A stretch of DNA of 8,678 nucleotides from an uncultured Oscillospiraceae bacterium (GTDB taxonomy: Bacteria; Bacillota; Clostridia; Oscillospirales; Ruminococcaceae), in NCBI GenBank assembly GCA_934454435.1, contig CAKSGA010000096.1, positions 1-8,678 of the forward strand. The letters run 5' to 3'. Positions 1 through 6,268 of this stretch are shown piece by piece (the stretch's first letter is position 1; every line of letters begins with the position of its first letter). The translations under genes were made by a program, and so were the position numbers. The notes below the pieces were generated by a model. That model saw only the letters and a list, made by a program, of their open reading frames with translations, ran no database searches and had not been told where the DNA came from.

Positions 1-62
1 AGGTACTGGAGAACATCGACAAGCTCGAGGACGTACTCAGCGAGGACGAGAGCATATATTGA
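1..62 (+). CDS. mreB: C-terminal end of MreB-like rod shape protein (partial)
   Basis: Only the last 19 codons before the TGA stop are inside the window; the gene starts upstream of base 1. The visible residues run VLENIDKLED then an acidic tail ending in SIY. MreB proteins end in a helix that follows a GTGK-(x)LENID-type stretch, and mreC and mreD follow directly, so an MreB identity is the natural reading. MreB is an actin-like ATPase that forms membrane-associated filaments and organises side-wall peptidoglycan synthesis. With so few residues visible, the call rests mostly on gene order; another MreB paralogue such as Mbl would look the same here. Confidence 0.72.
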   Translation, partial: VLENIDKLEDVLSEDESIY

Positions 63-72
63 TCAGCCTGCG

Positions 73-95
73 GACCTGGCGGAGTTCCGCCGGTC
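73..95 (+). other. Strong hairpin between mreB and mreC
   Basis: GACC, a single bulged T, GGCGG, loop AGTT, CCGCC and GGTC form a 9-bp stem with one bulge and a tetraloop. No run of T follows (the next bases are TTATGCC), so it does not look like a full intrinsic terminator. It sits in the 63-base gap between the mreB stop and the mreC start and could work as an attenuator, a processing site or an mRNA stabiliser that sets different levels of MreB and MreC. The role is inference; the pairing is visible. Confidence 0.5.
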
Positions 96-125
96 TTATG
101 CCTAACGTTTCGGGGTCGTAACTAA

Positions 126-1004
126 ATGAAAGAATTCTTCCACAGCGTCAAATTCAAGATATTAATATGCATTGCGGCGCTGCTGCTGGGACTTATGACC
201 TATGTTGCGGTGGCAGCCGGAACGCAGACCCTGCCCGAGCAGGTGATCAATACCATAACATACCCCTTTGTGACCGCAGCTAATGCGATCTCCAACGGGG
301 TGAACGGCTTCATCGACAAGTGGGTGAACGCCGATACCTATAAAAAACAGAACGACGAGCTCCGGGAGCTGGTCACGGAGATGTATGAGCGCTCCGCCGA
401 TTATGAGGAGCTCCAGCGGGAGAACGAGCAGCTTCGTGAAATGCTGAATCTCAGCAAGGAGCACAAGGACTTCGTTTTCTCTGAACCCTGCAGCATAATA
501 GCCAGAAATGCGAACGACATCTATGGCGGCTTCACGATAAACCAGGGCAGCAGCTCCGGCATTTCCCTGAACGACCCGGTGATAACCTCAGTCGGGCTTG
601 TCGGCAGGGTGACGGAGATCGCCGTGAATTACTCCAAGGTGTCCACGATATTATCGCCGCAGGTCAATGTCGGCGTGTATACCCTGCGCACAAAGGCTAC
701 CGGCGTTATCGAGAACGACCTCGCCACAGCCGAAAACAAGCAGTGCCTGATGAGTCAGATACTCAAGGACGCCGATATAATTCCCGGGGACGTTATCGTC
801 ACGGCGGGTCAGAGCGGGCTTTTCCCGGAGGGGCTGATGGTCGGCACCGTGAAGGAAGTCTACAACGACCCGAACGGGCTGTCCAAGCATGCGGTGATAG
901 AGCCGATGGAGGATTGTTTCGCCATCACCTCCGCCTATGCGGTGGTGGATTTTGACGGCAAGGGTCTGTCGTTCGACACGGGAGATCAGGGGGCGTCATG
1001 GTAA
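126..1004 (+). CDS. mreC: Rod shape-determining protein MreC
   Basis: MreC is a membrane-anchored extracytoplasmic scaffold that links MreB filaments and MreD to the PBP2/RodA elongation synthase. The 292-residue product has the family layout. There is a short cytoplasmic N-terminus, one membrane helix at about residues 11-31, and a charged coiled coil at about 72-112 (repeated ELR/EELQRENEQLREML heptads). The beta-rich MreC core spans about 120-275, with the typical NDPVITSVGLVGRV (149-161) and GQSGLFPEGLMVGTV (228-242) motifs. The length is normal for the family. The ATG at 126 has only a weak upstream purine stretch (CGGGG), so translation may depend partly on the mreB transcript context. 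The 3' end overlaps the mreD start by 7 bases, which suggests translational coupling. Confidence 0.95.
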   Translation: MKEFFHSVKFKILICIAALLLGLMTYVAVAAGTQTLPEQVINTITYPFVTAANAISNGVNGFIDKWVNADTYKKQNDELRELVTEMYERSADYEELQRENEQLREMLNLSKEHKDFVFSEPCSIIARNANDIYGGFTINQGSSSGISLNDPVITSVGLVGRVTEIAVNYSKVSTILSPQVNVGVYTLRTKATGVIENDLATAENKQCLMSQILKDADIIPGDVIVTAGQSGLFPEGLMVGTVKEVYNDPNGLSKHAVIEPMEDCFAITSAYAVVDFDGKGLSFDTGDQGASW

Positions 1005-1585
1005 AGAGGATATCCCGCAGCAAGGCACGCACCAGAAGGGCAAGGCTGCGTGGTTTTCTGCGGTGGCTGTGTTACTCGCTGTTGCTGCTGCTGTTCTATT
1101 TGTGGGAGGTCGCACCGCTTATCCGTGGCTGGTGTCCGCTGCTTATCATTCCACTTGCGACTGCTGTCGCCATGTTCGAGGGAGAGTTTGCTGCGGGGAT
1201 CTTCGGCGTGGTCTGCGGGCTCATGCTGGATATTGCAAGCGGCACGCTCATCGGTTTTTCGTCCATGTGGCTGCTGGTGATATGTCCGACAATTTCCCTG
1301 CTGGGTCAGTTCTGGCTCAAAACGAGCTGGCTGACGCACCTTGTGATGAATACGATAACTGTCGTGTTCATTTGCTCAATGGATTTTCTGTTCCTGCACT
1401 GGGTGTGGGAGCGTGAGAGCTCCGGAATTTCATTCGTGCATTCGCTGCTGCCGGCGTATCTATGGGCGATAATTCTTTCGCTGCCGGTTTATTTTCTGGT
1501 GCGTTTCATTTCGGGCAAATTCCGCCCGAAGGAGGAGCGCCGTCTTGAAGAAGCCGCAGCCGACAGCTCTGACGAGGAAGAATGA
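998..1585 (+). CDS. mreD: Rod shape-determining protein MreD
   Basis: MreD is the polytopic membrane subunit of the elongation complex, working with MreC and PBP2. The 195-residue product begins with a very basic cytoplasmic segment (KRISRSKARTRRARLRGFLR). Several hydrophobic segments follow from about residue 24 to 170, then a charged, acidic C-terminus ending DSSDEEE. The stretch around residues 61-90 (EGEFAAGIFGVVCGLMLDIA, then SGTLIGFSSMWL) fits the conserved glycine/aspartate motif of MreD. The start lies inside the end of mreC and is preceded by AGGGGG at a good distance. MreD sequences are poorly conserved, so the call relies on this motif, the topology and the position between mreC and a PBP2 gene. 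Confidence 0.9.
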   Translation: MVKRISRSKARTRRARLRGFLRWLCYSLLLLLFYLWEVAPLIRGWCPLLIIPLATAVAMFEGEFAAGIFGVVCGLMLDIASGTLIGFSSMWLLVICPTISLLGQFWLKTSWLTHLVMNTITVVFICSMDFLFLHWVWERESSGISFVHSLLPAYLWAIILSLPVYFLVRFISGKFRPKEERRLEEAAADSSDEEE

Positions 1586-1648
1586 ACTGCGTTCCTGCAT
1601 GGCTCAAATGACGCTGCGCAGGGCGCTTTTGCTATATAAGGTGATGAT

Positions 1649-3790
1649 ATGTCTAAATTTTCAAATGTGCTTCGTTCGGGAATATTAGCGGCGCTGGTCA
1701 TCGCAGCGGCGTTTCTCTGCGGTCTGCGGCTGCTGGAGATACAGATAGCCGATGGTGGGAAGTATCTTTCCATGACGCAGAATTCCTACACTGCGGAGCA
1801 GGATATCGAAGCCGCCCGGGGCAAGATAGCCGACAGCACCGGAAAGATACTCAACACAAATCAGCTCAATTGCAGCGTAAATCTCCAGAAAGCGAGCCTT
1901 ATCGCCGGAACGGAGAACGAGGTGATATACCGGATACTGTCCGTGCTTATTGACAAGGGCGAGGACTGGAACGAGTCTCTCCCGATAACTCGCACGCAGC
2001 CGTATCAGTTCGCAGCCGACCGTGAGAACGCCGTGGACTCCCTTAAAAAGCGCATAGGTCTGGGCGTGTATGCAACAGTTGAAAACTGCATGAACGCACT
2101 GTACGAAAACTATGACATCTCTGATAAGTACGAAGAGCCGATGCGGCGTTACATCGCCGGGGTACGTTATGAGATGGACCTGATGGACTTCAACTATCAG
2201 AACAAGTACGAGATAGCCTCCGGTCTTTCCAGCGAAGCCGTGCTGGAGCTCAAGGAGCTTTCGGCGCTCATGCCGGGCATGGAGATTTCCGAGGGCTGGG
2301 ACCGCATTTATCTTGACGGCACCACCGCTCCGCACCTGCGGGGAACTGTCGGTGCGATCTCTGCGGAAAAGTATGCTCAGCTCAAAAGTGCCGGCTACAC
2401 CATGAACGACATCATCGGCACCTCCGGAATAGAAGCAGCGCTGGAGAGCACGCTCCGGGGCCAGCGGGGCAAGCGTGAGATAACCCGGGATTCCAGCGGC
2501 GTAAAGATCTCTGATGAGATAATCACCCAGCCCCAGGCGGGAAATTCCGTAATGCTGACTATCGACTCGGACTTCCAGAACATGGTGGTGGATATACTCC
2601 AGTACCACATGGATTTCCTGCATTCGCCCTACTACACCACGGCGATGGACGCAAACCTGCGTGGCAAGGATACCGAGGTCGGCTCAGCAGTGGTGCTCAG
2701 CGTCAAGGACGCATCAGTGCTTGCTATGGTGAGCATTCCGGGCTATGACATCAACGACCTTATCGAAGATTACGGCACCGTGCTGAATGCGAAGAACTCC
2801 CCGCTGCTGAACCGTGCGATAAACGGTGAGTACCGTCCGGGTTCTACCTTCAAGACGATAACCGCCACCGCCGGACTTGCGGAGGGCGTGATAGACGCTT
2901 CCACCACCATCACCTGCGGAGGGCGGTATCAGTATTATGCGCCGAGCTACACCCCGGGCTGTACCGGGGTCCACGGAGCAATAACTGTGCAGTTCGGTCT
3001 GAAGCATTCCTGCAACATATTCTTCTATGAAACGGCACGGCGCCTTGGCATAGAAAAGCTGGACTACTGGGCTGAGAAGTTCGGAATAGGGCAGGATCTC
3101 GGCTTTGAGATACCTATGTCCACCGGCAGAATGACATCGCCGGAGCTTTTTGAGAAGCTCGGTATCGAGTGGAATGCCAGCGATACCATCCAGGCGGGCA
3201 TCGGGCAGTCGGAAACGCTGCTGACGCCGCTTCACCTGGCGACCCAGGCAATGACCATTGCGAACAATGGCGTTCGTTACCGCCCGCACATAGTCAAGGC
3301 GGTCTACAATTACGACTTCACCGAGCTTATAAGCGAAACGCAGCCCGAGGTCATGGAGGACTTTTCCGAGGGTATGGAGGGGGTATTCGCCGAAGTCAGG
3401 GCGGGCATGAAGCGGGTTAGTGAGAATGCGAACTTCCTGCTGGACGGCGGCTGGTACAACATCTACGACTACAAGGGCATAGGCAAGGAGAACGTCTGCA
3501 CCAAGACCGGTACGCCGGAGGTCATAGCGATGACGAAGTTCAATTCCACCATCGTTGGCTTCTACCCGGCGGACGACCCGGAGATAGCGTTCGGTATATG
3601 TCTTGAGAACAGCGAGTACAGCCGACATGTGGCGTGCAATATCATCTCAGCGTACGTCACCGGAAAGTTCGAGCCGGTATATGACGAGGACGGGAATGCT
3701 ATGTACCCCCTCGGAGAGTCCAACCGGGCAAAGAAACAGGCTGAGGAAGAGAAGAACAACGCAGACAGCACGCAGAACAGTGCACAATAA
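1649..3790 (+). CDS. mrdA: Class B penicillin-binding protein 2 (elongation transpeptidase)
   Basis: This D,D-transpeptidase cross-links peptidoglycan stem peptides outside the membrane and is a beta-lactam target. An N-terminal membrane helix (about 9-29) is followed by the PBP dimer/pedestal domain. That domain includes RGKIADSTGKIL (57-68) and the late block with HLRGTVGAI, NDIIGTSGIE and LRGQRGK. The transpeptidase domain carries all three active-site motifs: S399-T-F-K402 with the nucleophile Ser399, S454-C-N456, and K619-T-G-T622. There are no PASTA repeats, which argues against SpoVD or PBP2x. The tail after about residue 690 is a hydrophilic Lys/Glu/Asn/Gln stretch. At 713 residues it is slightly long for PBP2. 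The start is fixed by AAGGTG at 1638-1643 and an in-frame TAA at 1637-1639. It is the last gene of the mre operon; no rodA follows. Confidence 0.93.
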   Translation: MSKFSNVLRSGILAALVIAAAFLCGLRLLEIQIADGGKYLSMTQNSYTAEQDIEAARGKIADSTGKILNTNQLNCSVNLQKASLIAGTENEVIYRILSVLIDKGEDWNESLPITRTQPYQFAADRENAVDSLKKRIGLGVYATVENCMNALYENYDISDKYEEPMRRYIAGVRYEMDLMDFNYQNKYEIASGLSSEAVLELKELSALMPGMEISEGWDRIYLDGTTAPHLRGTVGAISAEKYAQLKSAGYTMNDIIGTSGIEAALESTLRGQRGKREITRDSSGVKISDEIITQPQAGNSVMLTIDSDFQNMVVDILQYHMDFLHSPYYTTAMDANLRGKDTEVGSAVVLSVKDASVLAMVSIPGYDINDLIEDYGTVLNAKNSPLLNRAINGEYRPGSTFKTITATAGLAEGVIDASTTITCGGRYQYYAPSYTPGCTGVHGAITVQFGLKHSCNIFFYETARRLGIEKLDYWAEKFGIGQDLGFEIPMSTGRMTSPELFEKLGIEWNASDTIQAGIGQSETLLTPLHLATQAMTIANNGVRYRPHIVKAVYNYDFTELISETQPEVMEDFSEGMEGVFAEVRAGMKRVSENANFLLDGGWYNIYDYKGIGKENVCTKTGTPEVIAMTKFNSTIVGFYPADDPEIAFGICLENSEYSRHVACNIISAYVTGKFEPVYDEDGNAMYPLGESNRAKKQAEEEKNNADSTQNSAQ

Positions 3791-3793
3791 AAT

Positions 3794-3830
3794 CAGCTCC
3801 CCTTAATGATCAGGGGAGCTGTTGTTTTGT
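3794..3830 (+). terminator. Intrinsic terminator of the mreBCD-mrdA operon
   Basis: A perfect 10-bp stem (CAGCTCCCCT pairing with AGGGGAGCTG) with an 8-base loop is followed by TTGTTTTGT. It begins three bases after the PBP2 stop, exactly where the operon should end. The left arm is preceded on the same strand by AAAAT, so it could also stop leftward transcription, though less efficiently. Confidence 0.92.
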
Positions 3831-3838
3831 ATATGCCC

Positions 3839-4000
3839 GGGTCCCGATACCCTGGACATCAGCGGGTCATACCGCTGTTCAGACCGCCTAGAAAGGCGGT
3901 GAGTGCGTAGACAAAAGGAGGTAATTTTGTTAAGTCAGCCGCTTTTTTGTCAGCGGCTAAGGCGTCAGGAGTCTGCGACTCCTCGTCAAGAAAAATTCTT
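3839..4000. other. Cluster of short perfect hairpins, function unknown
   Basis: This gap between the mrdA terminator and the DUF1540 gene holds five hairpins plus one small palindrome. They are GGGT/ACCC (3839-3852); CAGCGG/CCGCTG with a 6-base loop (3860-3877); ACCGCC/GGCGGT with loop TAGAAA (3883-3900); AGCCGC/GCGGCT with a loop containing six T (3937-3958); AGGAGTC/GACTCCT with a 3-base loop (3967-3983); and AAGAA/TTCTT (3988-4000). A strong AAAAGGAGG lies at 3913-3921 with a TTG at 3927. The regular spacing suggests a structured RNA, a toxin-type leader remnant or a dispersed intergenic repeat rather than plain spacer. None of the hairpins has a proper T-tract after it on either strand. 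I do not recognise it as a known RNA family. Confidence 0.4.
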
Positions 4001-4010
4001 TCGCCGTACA

Positions 4011-4184
4011 TCAGCCCTGCTTCATCTTGAAGGACAGGCAGTCAGTGCACTGGCAGACGGTAGGGTCAGCCTCATGTGTGCCGATCTCGATCTTGTCAAG
4101 GGAGCAGTAGTCCTCACAGCAGCAGTGGTGCTCGCAGTTGTGGATCGTACAGCCGATGTGCTTGTTTGCGTATTCAGTTCCCAT
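4011..4184 (-). CDS. Small cysteine-rich DUF1540 protein
   Basis: A 57-residue protein with nine cysteines (12, 17, 21, 22, 23, 27, 44, 46, 49) and several histidines. The pattern GCTIHNCEHH, CSLDKIEIGTHEADPT and CTDCLSF fits the DUF1540 family of small Clostridia/Bacilli proteins, whose function is not established. The cysteine spacing suggests metal binding, which is inference. I chose the ATG at 4184 because AGAAAGGAAG lies 8-10 bases upstream and the family profile begins here; a longer in-frame start at 4265 would add an unlikely N-terminus. The gene is transcribed divergently from the gene at 4341. A GATAAT box (4234-4239, - strand) could be its -10 element, but I see no matching -35. 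A small hairpin (4211-4228) lies in its leader. Confidence 0.9.
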   Translation of the reverse strand: MGTEYANKHIGCTIHNCEHHCCCEDYCSLDKIEIGTHEADPTVCQCTDCLSFKMKQG

Positions 4185-4210
4185 AATGATCTTCCTTTCT
4201 GAAATAAGAG

Positions 4211-4228
4211 TGCGGCTTGCCTGCCGCA
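4211..4228 (-). other. Small leader hairpin upstream of the DUF1540 gene
   Basis: TGCGGC and GCCGCA form a perfect 6-bp stem around a 6-base loop, about 27 bases upstream of the DUF1540 start and just before its ribosome binding site. It could shape the leader of that mRNA. There is no T-tract on either side, so it is not a terminator. Confidence 0.3.
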
Positions 4229-4282
4229 AATCTATTATCTGCAAAGATGCTCCGGTTATTCTCACGGAAATAATTTACATGG

Positions 4283-4311
4283 TTGACAGCGGCGTTTTTT
4301 TGTGATATGAT
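4283..4311 (+). promoter_or_regulatory. Near-consensus housekeeping (sigma-A type) promoter
   Basis: TTGACA (4283-4288) is a perfect -35 box. After exactly 17 bases comes TATGAT (4306-4311), a one-mismatch -10 box. Transcription would start near 4318, about 23 bases before the ATG of the membrane protein gene, leaving a short leader that contains its GAGGTG ribosome binding site. The spacer includes a run of seven T. No operator-like inverted repeat overlaps it, so expression is probably strong and constitutive. Confidence 0.9.
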
Positions 4312-4340
4312 ATAGAAAATGACGTTTCTGTGAGGTGGAC

Positions 4341-4967
4341 ATGATGGGTGAAAACAATGAGAAAAAGTTCGTTCGCCGGGGCAGCTTCCGGGTGGCGTAC
4401 AGGAATGAGGGAGGTCTTGTAATAGGCTGCATCATCGGCGCAGTTCTGTGCCTTGTGATGTTCGTTGTGGGACTTGTGCTGTTCGGCGCCCCGCAGGATT
4501 TCCTCGGGTTTATGAGCAGCGTGTTCTGGATAATACCCGCCGTGCTCTGCCTGATATGTATACCCGTGATAATTTACGGCAGGAACTGCACCTACAGCGC
4601 CGGAGACACCGAGCTTGAAACAAGGACTCCCCGGGGCAGCGAGTACCTTTACTACAGCGACATTTCCGAGGTCATCTACAAGCCCATCTACCTGTTCAGG
4701 AGGGAACGGGGCTTTCTGGTGACGGTGGTCACAGGCGTGCGGGACTTCACGTTCAGGTACATTTTCGGCGGAGACGAGCTCCACAAGCCGGAGCATACGC
4801 CGTTCTACATACTGGAGCTGAATTCCGGTCTGCGCAAGCCGGAGGAAGCGGACCCGGATCTGAAAGCGGCGATACTCTCCCAGTTTGCCATGATGCAGGA
4901 GAAGCAGGAGGACAGGCTTTCAAAGAAACGCCCGAAAAAGACCTGGAAGAACCTTTTTGATGACTAA
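4341..4967 (+). CDS. Two-helix membrane protein of unknown function
   Basis: I do not recognise this 208-residue protein. It has a short charged N-terminus, two hydrophobic segments (about residues 25-49 and 60-80) joined by a short loop, then a soluble region of about 125 residues. The part from about 82 to 150 looks beta-rich and alternates hydrophobic and polar residues (LYYSDISEVIYKP, GFLVTVVTGVRDFTFRYIF). This loosely recalls the PH-like domain seen after two helices in YcxB-type membrane proteins; that is a weak resemblance only. The C-terminus is a charged helix ending in a basic cluster (KKRPKKTWKN). GAGGTG (4332-4337) precedes both ATG 4341 and ATG 4344, and the in-frame GTG at 4335 lies inside that site, so it is unlikely. 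The gene has its own promoter and terminator, so it is monocistronic. Confidence 0.82.
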   Translation: MMGENNEKKFVRRGSFRVAYRNEGGLVIGCIIGAVLCLVMFVVGLVLFGAPQDFLGFMSSVFWIIPAVLCLICIPVIIYGRNCTYSAGDTELETRTPRGSEYLYYSDISEVIYKPIYLFRRERGFLVTVVTGVRDFTFRYIFGGDELHKPEHTPFYILELNSGLRKPEEADPDLKAAILSQFAMMQEKQEDRLSKKRPKKTWKNLFDD

Positions 4968-4972
4968 AACTG

Positions 4973-5003
4973 AAATCCCCGGGAGTTTCCCGGGGATTTT
5001 TGT
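4973..5003. terminator. Strong, probably bidirectional terminator
   Basis: An 11-bp perfect stem (AAATCCCCGGG with CCCGGGGATTT) closes a 5-base loop and runs into TTTTTG on the + strand, five bases after the stop of the membrane protein gene. Read on the - strand, the same stem is followed by ATTTCAGTTTT. It lies ten bases past the stop of the converging Q/N-rich gene, so it can plausibly end both transcripts. Confidence 0.9.
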
Positions 5004-5013
5004 GTTCAGAGGG

Positions 5014-5136
5014 TCATCTCTGGTTCTGACCCTGCTGGTTCTGTCTGTTCTGACCGTTCTGATTCTGGCGGTTCTGACCCTGCTGGTTCTGACGGTTCTG
5101 CTGATTCTGCTGATTCTGATTGTTCTGTTCGGACAT
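5014..5136 (-). CDS. Q/N-rich 40-residue repeat microprotein
   Basis: A short open frame that standard length cut-offs miss. The 40-residue product starts MSEQNNQNQQ and is 18 Gln plus 12 Asn, with only Arg and Gly as other frequent residues. Residues 14-37 are three copies of NRQNQ(Q/N)GQ, so Arg falls at 15, 23, 31 and Gly at 20, 28, 36. A perfect AGGAGG (5145-5150, - strand) sits eight bases before the ATG, and the bidirectional terminator follows the stop. There is no membrane helix or signal peptide. It lies 119 bases downstream of the small membrane protein gene with no clear terminator between, so it may be the last gene of the yfmH-lgt-folD transcript. The function is unknown. Low-complexity Gln/Asn sequence is seen in some spore proteins and prion-like proteins, but no specific family is claimed. 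Confidence 0.72.
   Translation of the reverse strand: MSEQNNQNQQNQQNRQNQQGQNRQNQNGQNRQNQQGQNQR
5026..5097 (-). repeat. Three tandem 24-bp coding repeats
   Basis: On the - strand three 24-base units follow each other, each coding Asn-Arg-Gln-Asn-Gln-(Gln/Asn)-Gly-Gln. The units differ mostly at synonymous positions: the Arg codons are CGT, CGC and AGA, and the second Asn is AAC or AAT. The repeat is therefore kept at the protein level more than at the DNA level, which argues for selection on the peptide rather than a fresh DNA duplication. Confidence 0.8.
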
Positions 5137-5150
5137 TATATTTTCCTCCT

Positions 5151-5163
5151 GGAGTGATTCTCC
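5151..5163 (-). other. Mini-hairpin next to the microprotein ribosome binding site
   Basis: On the - strand GGAG, loop AATCA and CTCC form a 4-bp hairpin that ends one base before the AGGAGG of the Q/N-rich gene. CTCC is also complementary to the GGAG inside the ribosome binding site, but those two are too close to pair with each other. Any effect on initiation is speculative. Confidence 0.2.
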
Positions 5164-5255
5164 GTGAATTTACCGGCTTTTCGCCGCAGAAATATTGTGT
5201 CCGGTTTATGTCCTGTTATTCTGGAAATTTTTACATTCAAAAGGCGCTCCTGCTA

Positions 5256-5429
5256 TTATCTTTTCCTCATGTACGCATACAGCAGCCACTGCGCCGCAGA
5301 AAGGATCGCCAGCAGAATCATTATCAGTATCTGCGCAGCTCCCCAGTCGTTCATCAGAACGCCTATCAGCACGGTCGCAATGGTGAGTATCACGGCGTTG
5401 CGGAAAAACGGCTTTGCGTCCTTTCTCAT
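5256..5429 (-). CDS. 57-residue two-helix membrane protein, coupled to folD
   Basis: A short frame, below usual length cut-offs, whose ATG overlaps the folD stop codon as ATGA. The product has a basic N-terminus ([10 protein letters not shown]) and a hydrophobic segment at about 11-27 ([16 protein letters not shown]). A short NDWG turn leads to a second segment at about 31-53, and the protein ends YMRKR. Both ends are basic, so both termini should face the cytoplasm, with a hairpin topology. There is no good ribosome binding site of its own, so it probably depends on ribosomes terminating at folD. The frame is open, uses codons like its neighbours and begins exactly at the folD stop, which supports a real gene. 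I do not recognise a family. Confidence 0.8.
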   Translation of the reverse strand: MRKDAKPFFRNAVILTIATVLIGVLMNDWGAAQILIMILLAILSAAQWLLYAYMRKR

Positions 5430-6268
5430 CTGGACTGTATACGCTTTGCCATGACGGTGTTCTTCATCAGCATGGCGATGGTCATGGGACCAACTCCTCC
5501 CGGTACGGGAGTTATGAAGGAAGCCTTTTCAGCGCACTCGTCAAATACGCAGTCGCCGCAGAGCTTGCCCTCGGCATTGCGGTTGATACCCACATCAATG
5601 ACCACTGCACCGGGCTTTACCATGTCGCCGGTCACGAAGCCGGGTCTGCCTACTGCCGCTACAAGGATATCCGCACGCTGGCATACTTCCCTGAGGTCCT
5701 TCGTACGGGAATGGCAGATGGTCACGGTGCCGTTTTCATGCAGAAGCAGCATCGCCATGGGCTTGCCGACTATATTTGAGCGTCCTATCACCACGCACTC
5801 CTTGCCGGAAACGTCAACACCGGTGCTGTGGATAAGCTCCATGCAGCCCGCAGGTGTGCAGGGCAGGAAAGCATAGTTACCTATCATTATCTTCCCGACA
5901 TTGGAAGCGGAGAATGCGTCAACGTCCTTGAGCGGGGATATTTTCGCAATGACAGCTTCTTCGTTGAGGTGCTTCGGCAGCGGGAGCTGCACCAGTATAC
6001 CGTTGACTTTTTCGTCAGCGTTGAGGGTGTCTATGAGCTCCATGAGCTGCTCCTCGGTGGTTTCAGCCGGGAGTGCGTACTCGTAGCTCTTTATTCCGCA
6101 GACCTCGCACGCTTTCTTTTTGTTGTTGACGTAAACACGGCTCGCAGGGTCGTCGCCTACTATTACAACTGCAAGGCCCACGTCAAGGCCTTCACGCTCG
6201 ATCTCCGCACGGACCTCTTCCTTGACCTTTGCGGAAACTGCCTTTCCGTCAATTATCTGTGCTGCCAT
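5426..6268 (-). CDS. folD: FolD: methylene-THF dehydrogenase / methenyl-THF cyclohydrolase
   Basis: This cytoplasmic bifunctional enzyme interconverts 5,10-methylene-THF and 10-formyl-THF using NADP, supplying one-carbon units for purines and formyl-methionine. The 280-residue length is normal. Conserved blocks are present in order: [18 protein letters not shown], containing the catalytic pair Tyr46 and Lys50; GILVQLPLP (90-98); KDVDAF with Asp117; and PCTPAG (136-141). The nucleotide-binding stretch [15 protein letters not shown] (159-173) and the C-terminal [10 protein letters not shown] (254-263) follow. The usual DVDGF is DVDAF here, a mild change. The start at 6268 has GAGGAAG upstream. 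The gene overlaps the end of lgt by 20 bases and its stop overlaps the next small gene, so it is translationally coupled on both sides. Confidence 0.97.
   Translation of the reverse strand: MAAQIIDGKAVSAKVKEEVRAEIEREGLDVGLAVVIVGDDPASRVYVNNKKKACEVCGIKSYEYALPAETTEEQLMELIDTLNADEKVNGILVQLPLPKHLNEEAVIAKISPLKDVDAFSASNVGKIMIGNYAFLPCTPAGCMELIHSTGVDVSGKECVVIGRSNIVGKPMAMLLLHENGTVTICHSRTKDLREVCQRADILVAAVGRPGFVTGDMVKPGAVVIDVGINRNAEGKLCGDCVFDECAEKASFITPVPGGVGPMTIAMLMKNTVMAKRIQSR

Noticed and set aside
1685..2623. 312-codon open frame on the - strand inside mrdA
   Set aside because: It is fully antisense to the PBP2 coding sequence, has no family resemblance, and long antisense frames are common in GC-rich codon patterns.
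2714..3628. 304-codon open frame on the - strand inside mrdA
   Set aside because: It overlaps the transpeptidase domain with all its catalytic motifs on the other strand; the peptide looks like a low-structure shadow.
3833..3910. 25-codon frame starting MPGSRYPG on the + strand
   Set aside because: There is no ribosome binding site before the ATG, and its bases are taken up by the hairpins; it is better explained as structured non-coding sequence.
5014..5136. Repetitive TTCTG-type DNA as a CRISPR array, minisatellite or non-coding repeat
   Set aside because: There are no spacers, the period is exactly 24 bases and in frame, variation is mostly synonymous, and a start codon with AGGAGG precedes it on the - strand.
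4957..5157. 66-codon + strand frame rich in Leu and Val (LTLLVLTVLLILL) that looks like a membrane helix
   Set aside because: It is the complement of the Q/N-rich gene: Gln and Asn codons read backwards give Leu, Val and Ile. It also runs through the terminator stem.
5154..5876. 240-codon open frame on the + strand over folD and its downstream gap
   Set aside because: It is antisense to the conserved FolD sequence and the ATGA-coupled small gene; there is no credible product.
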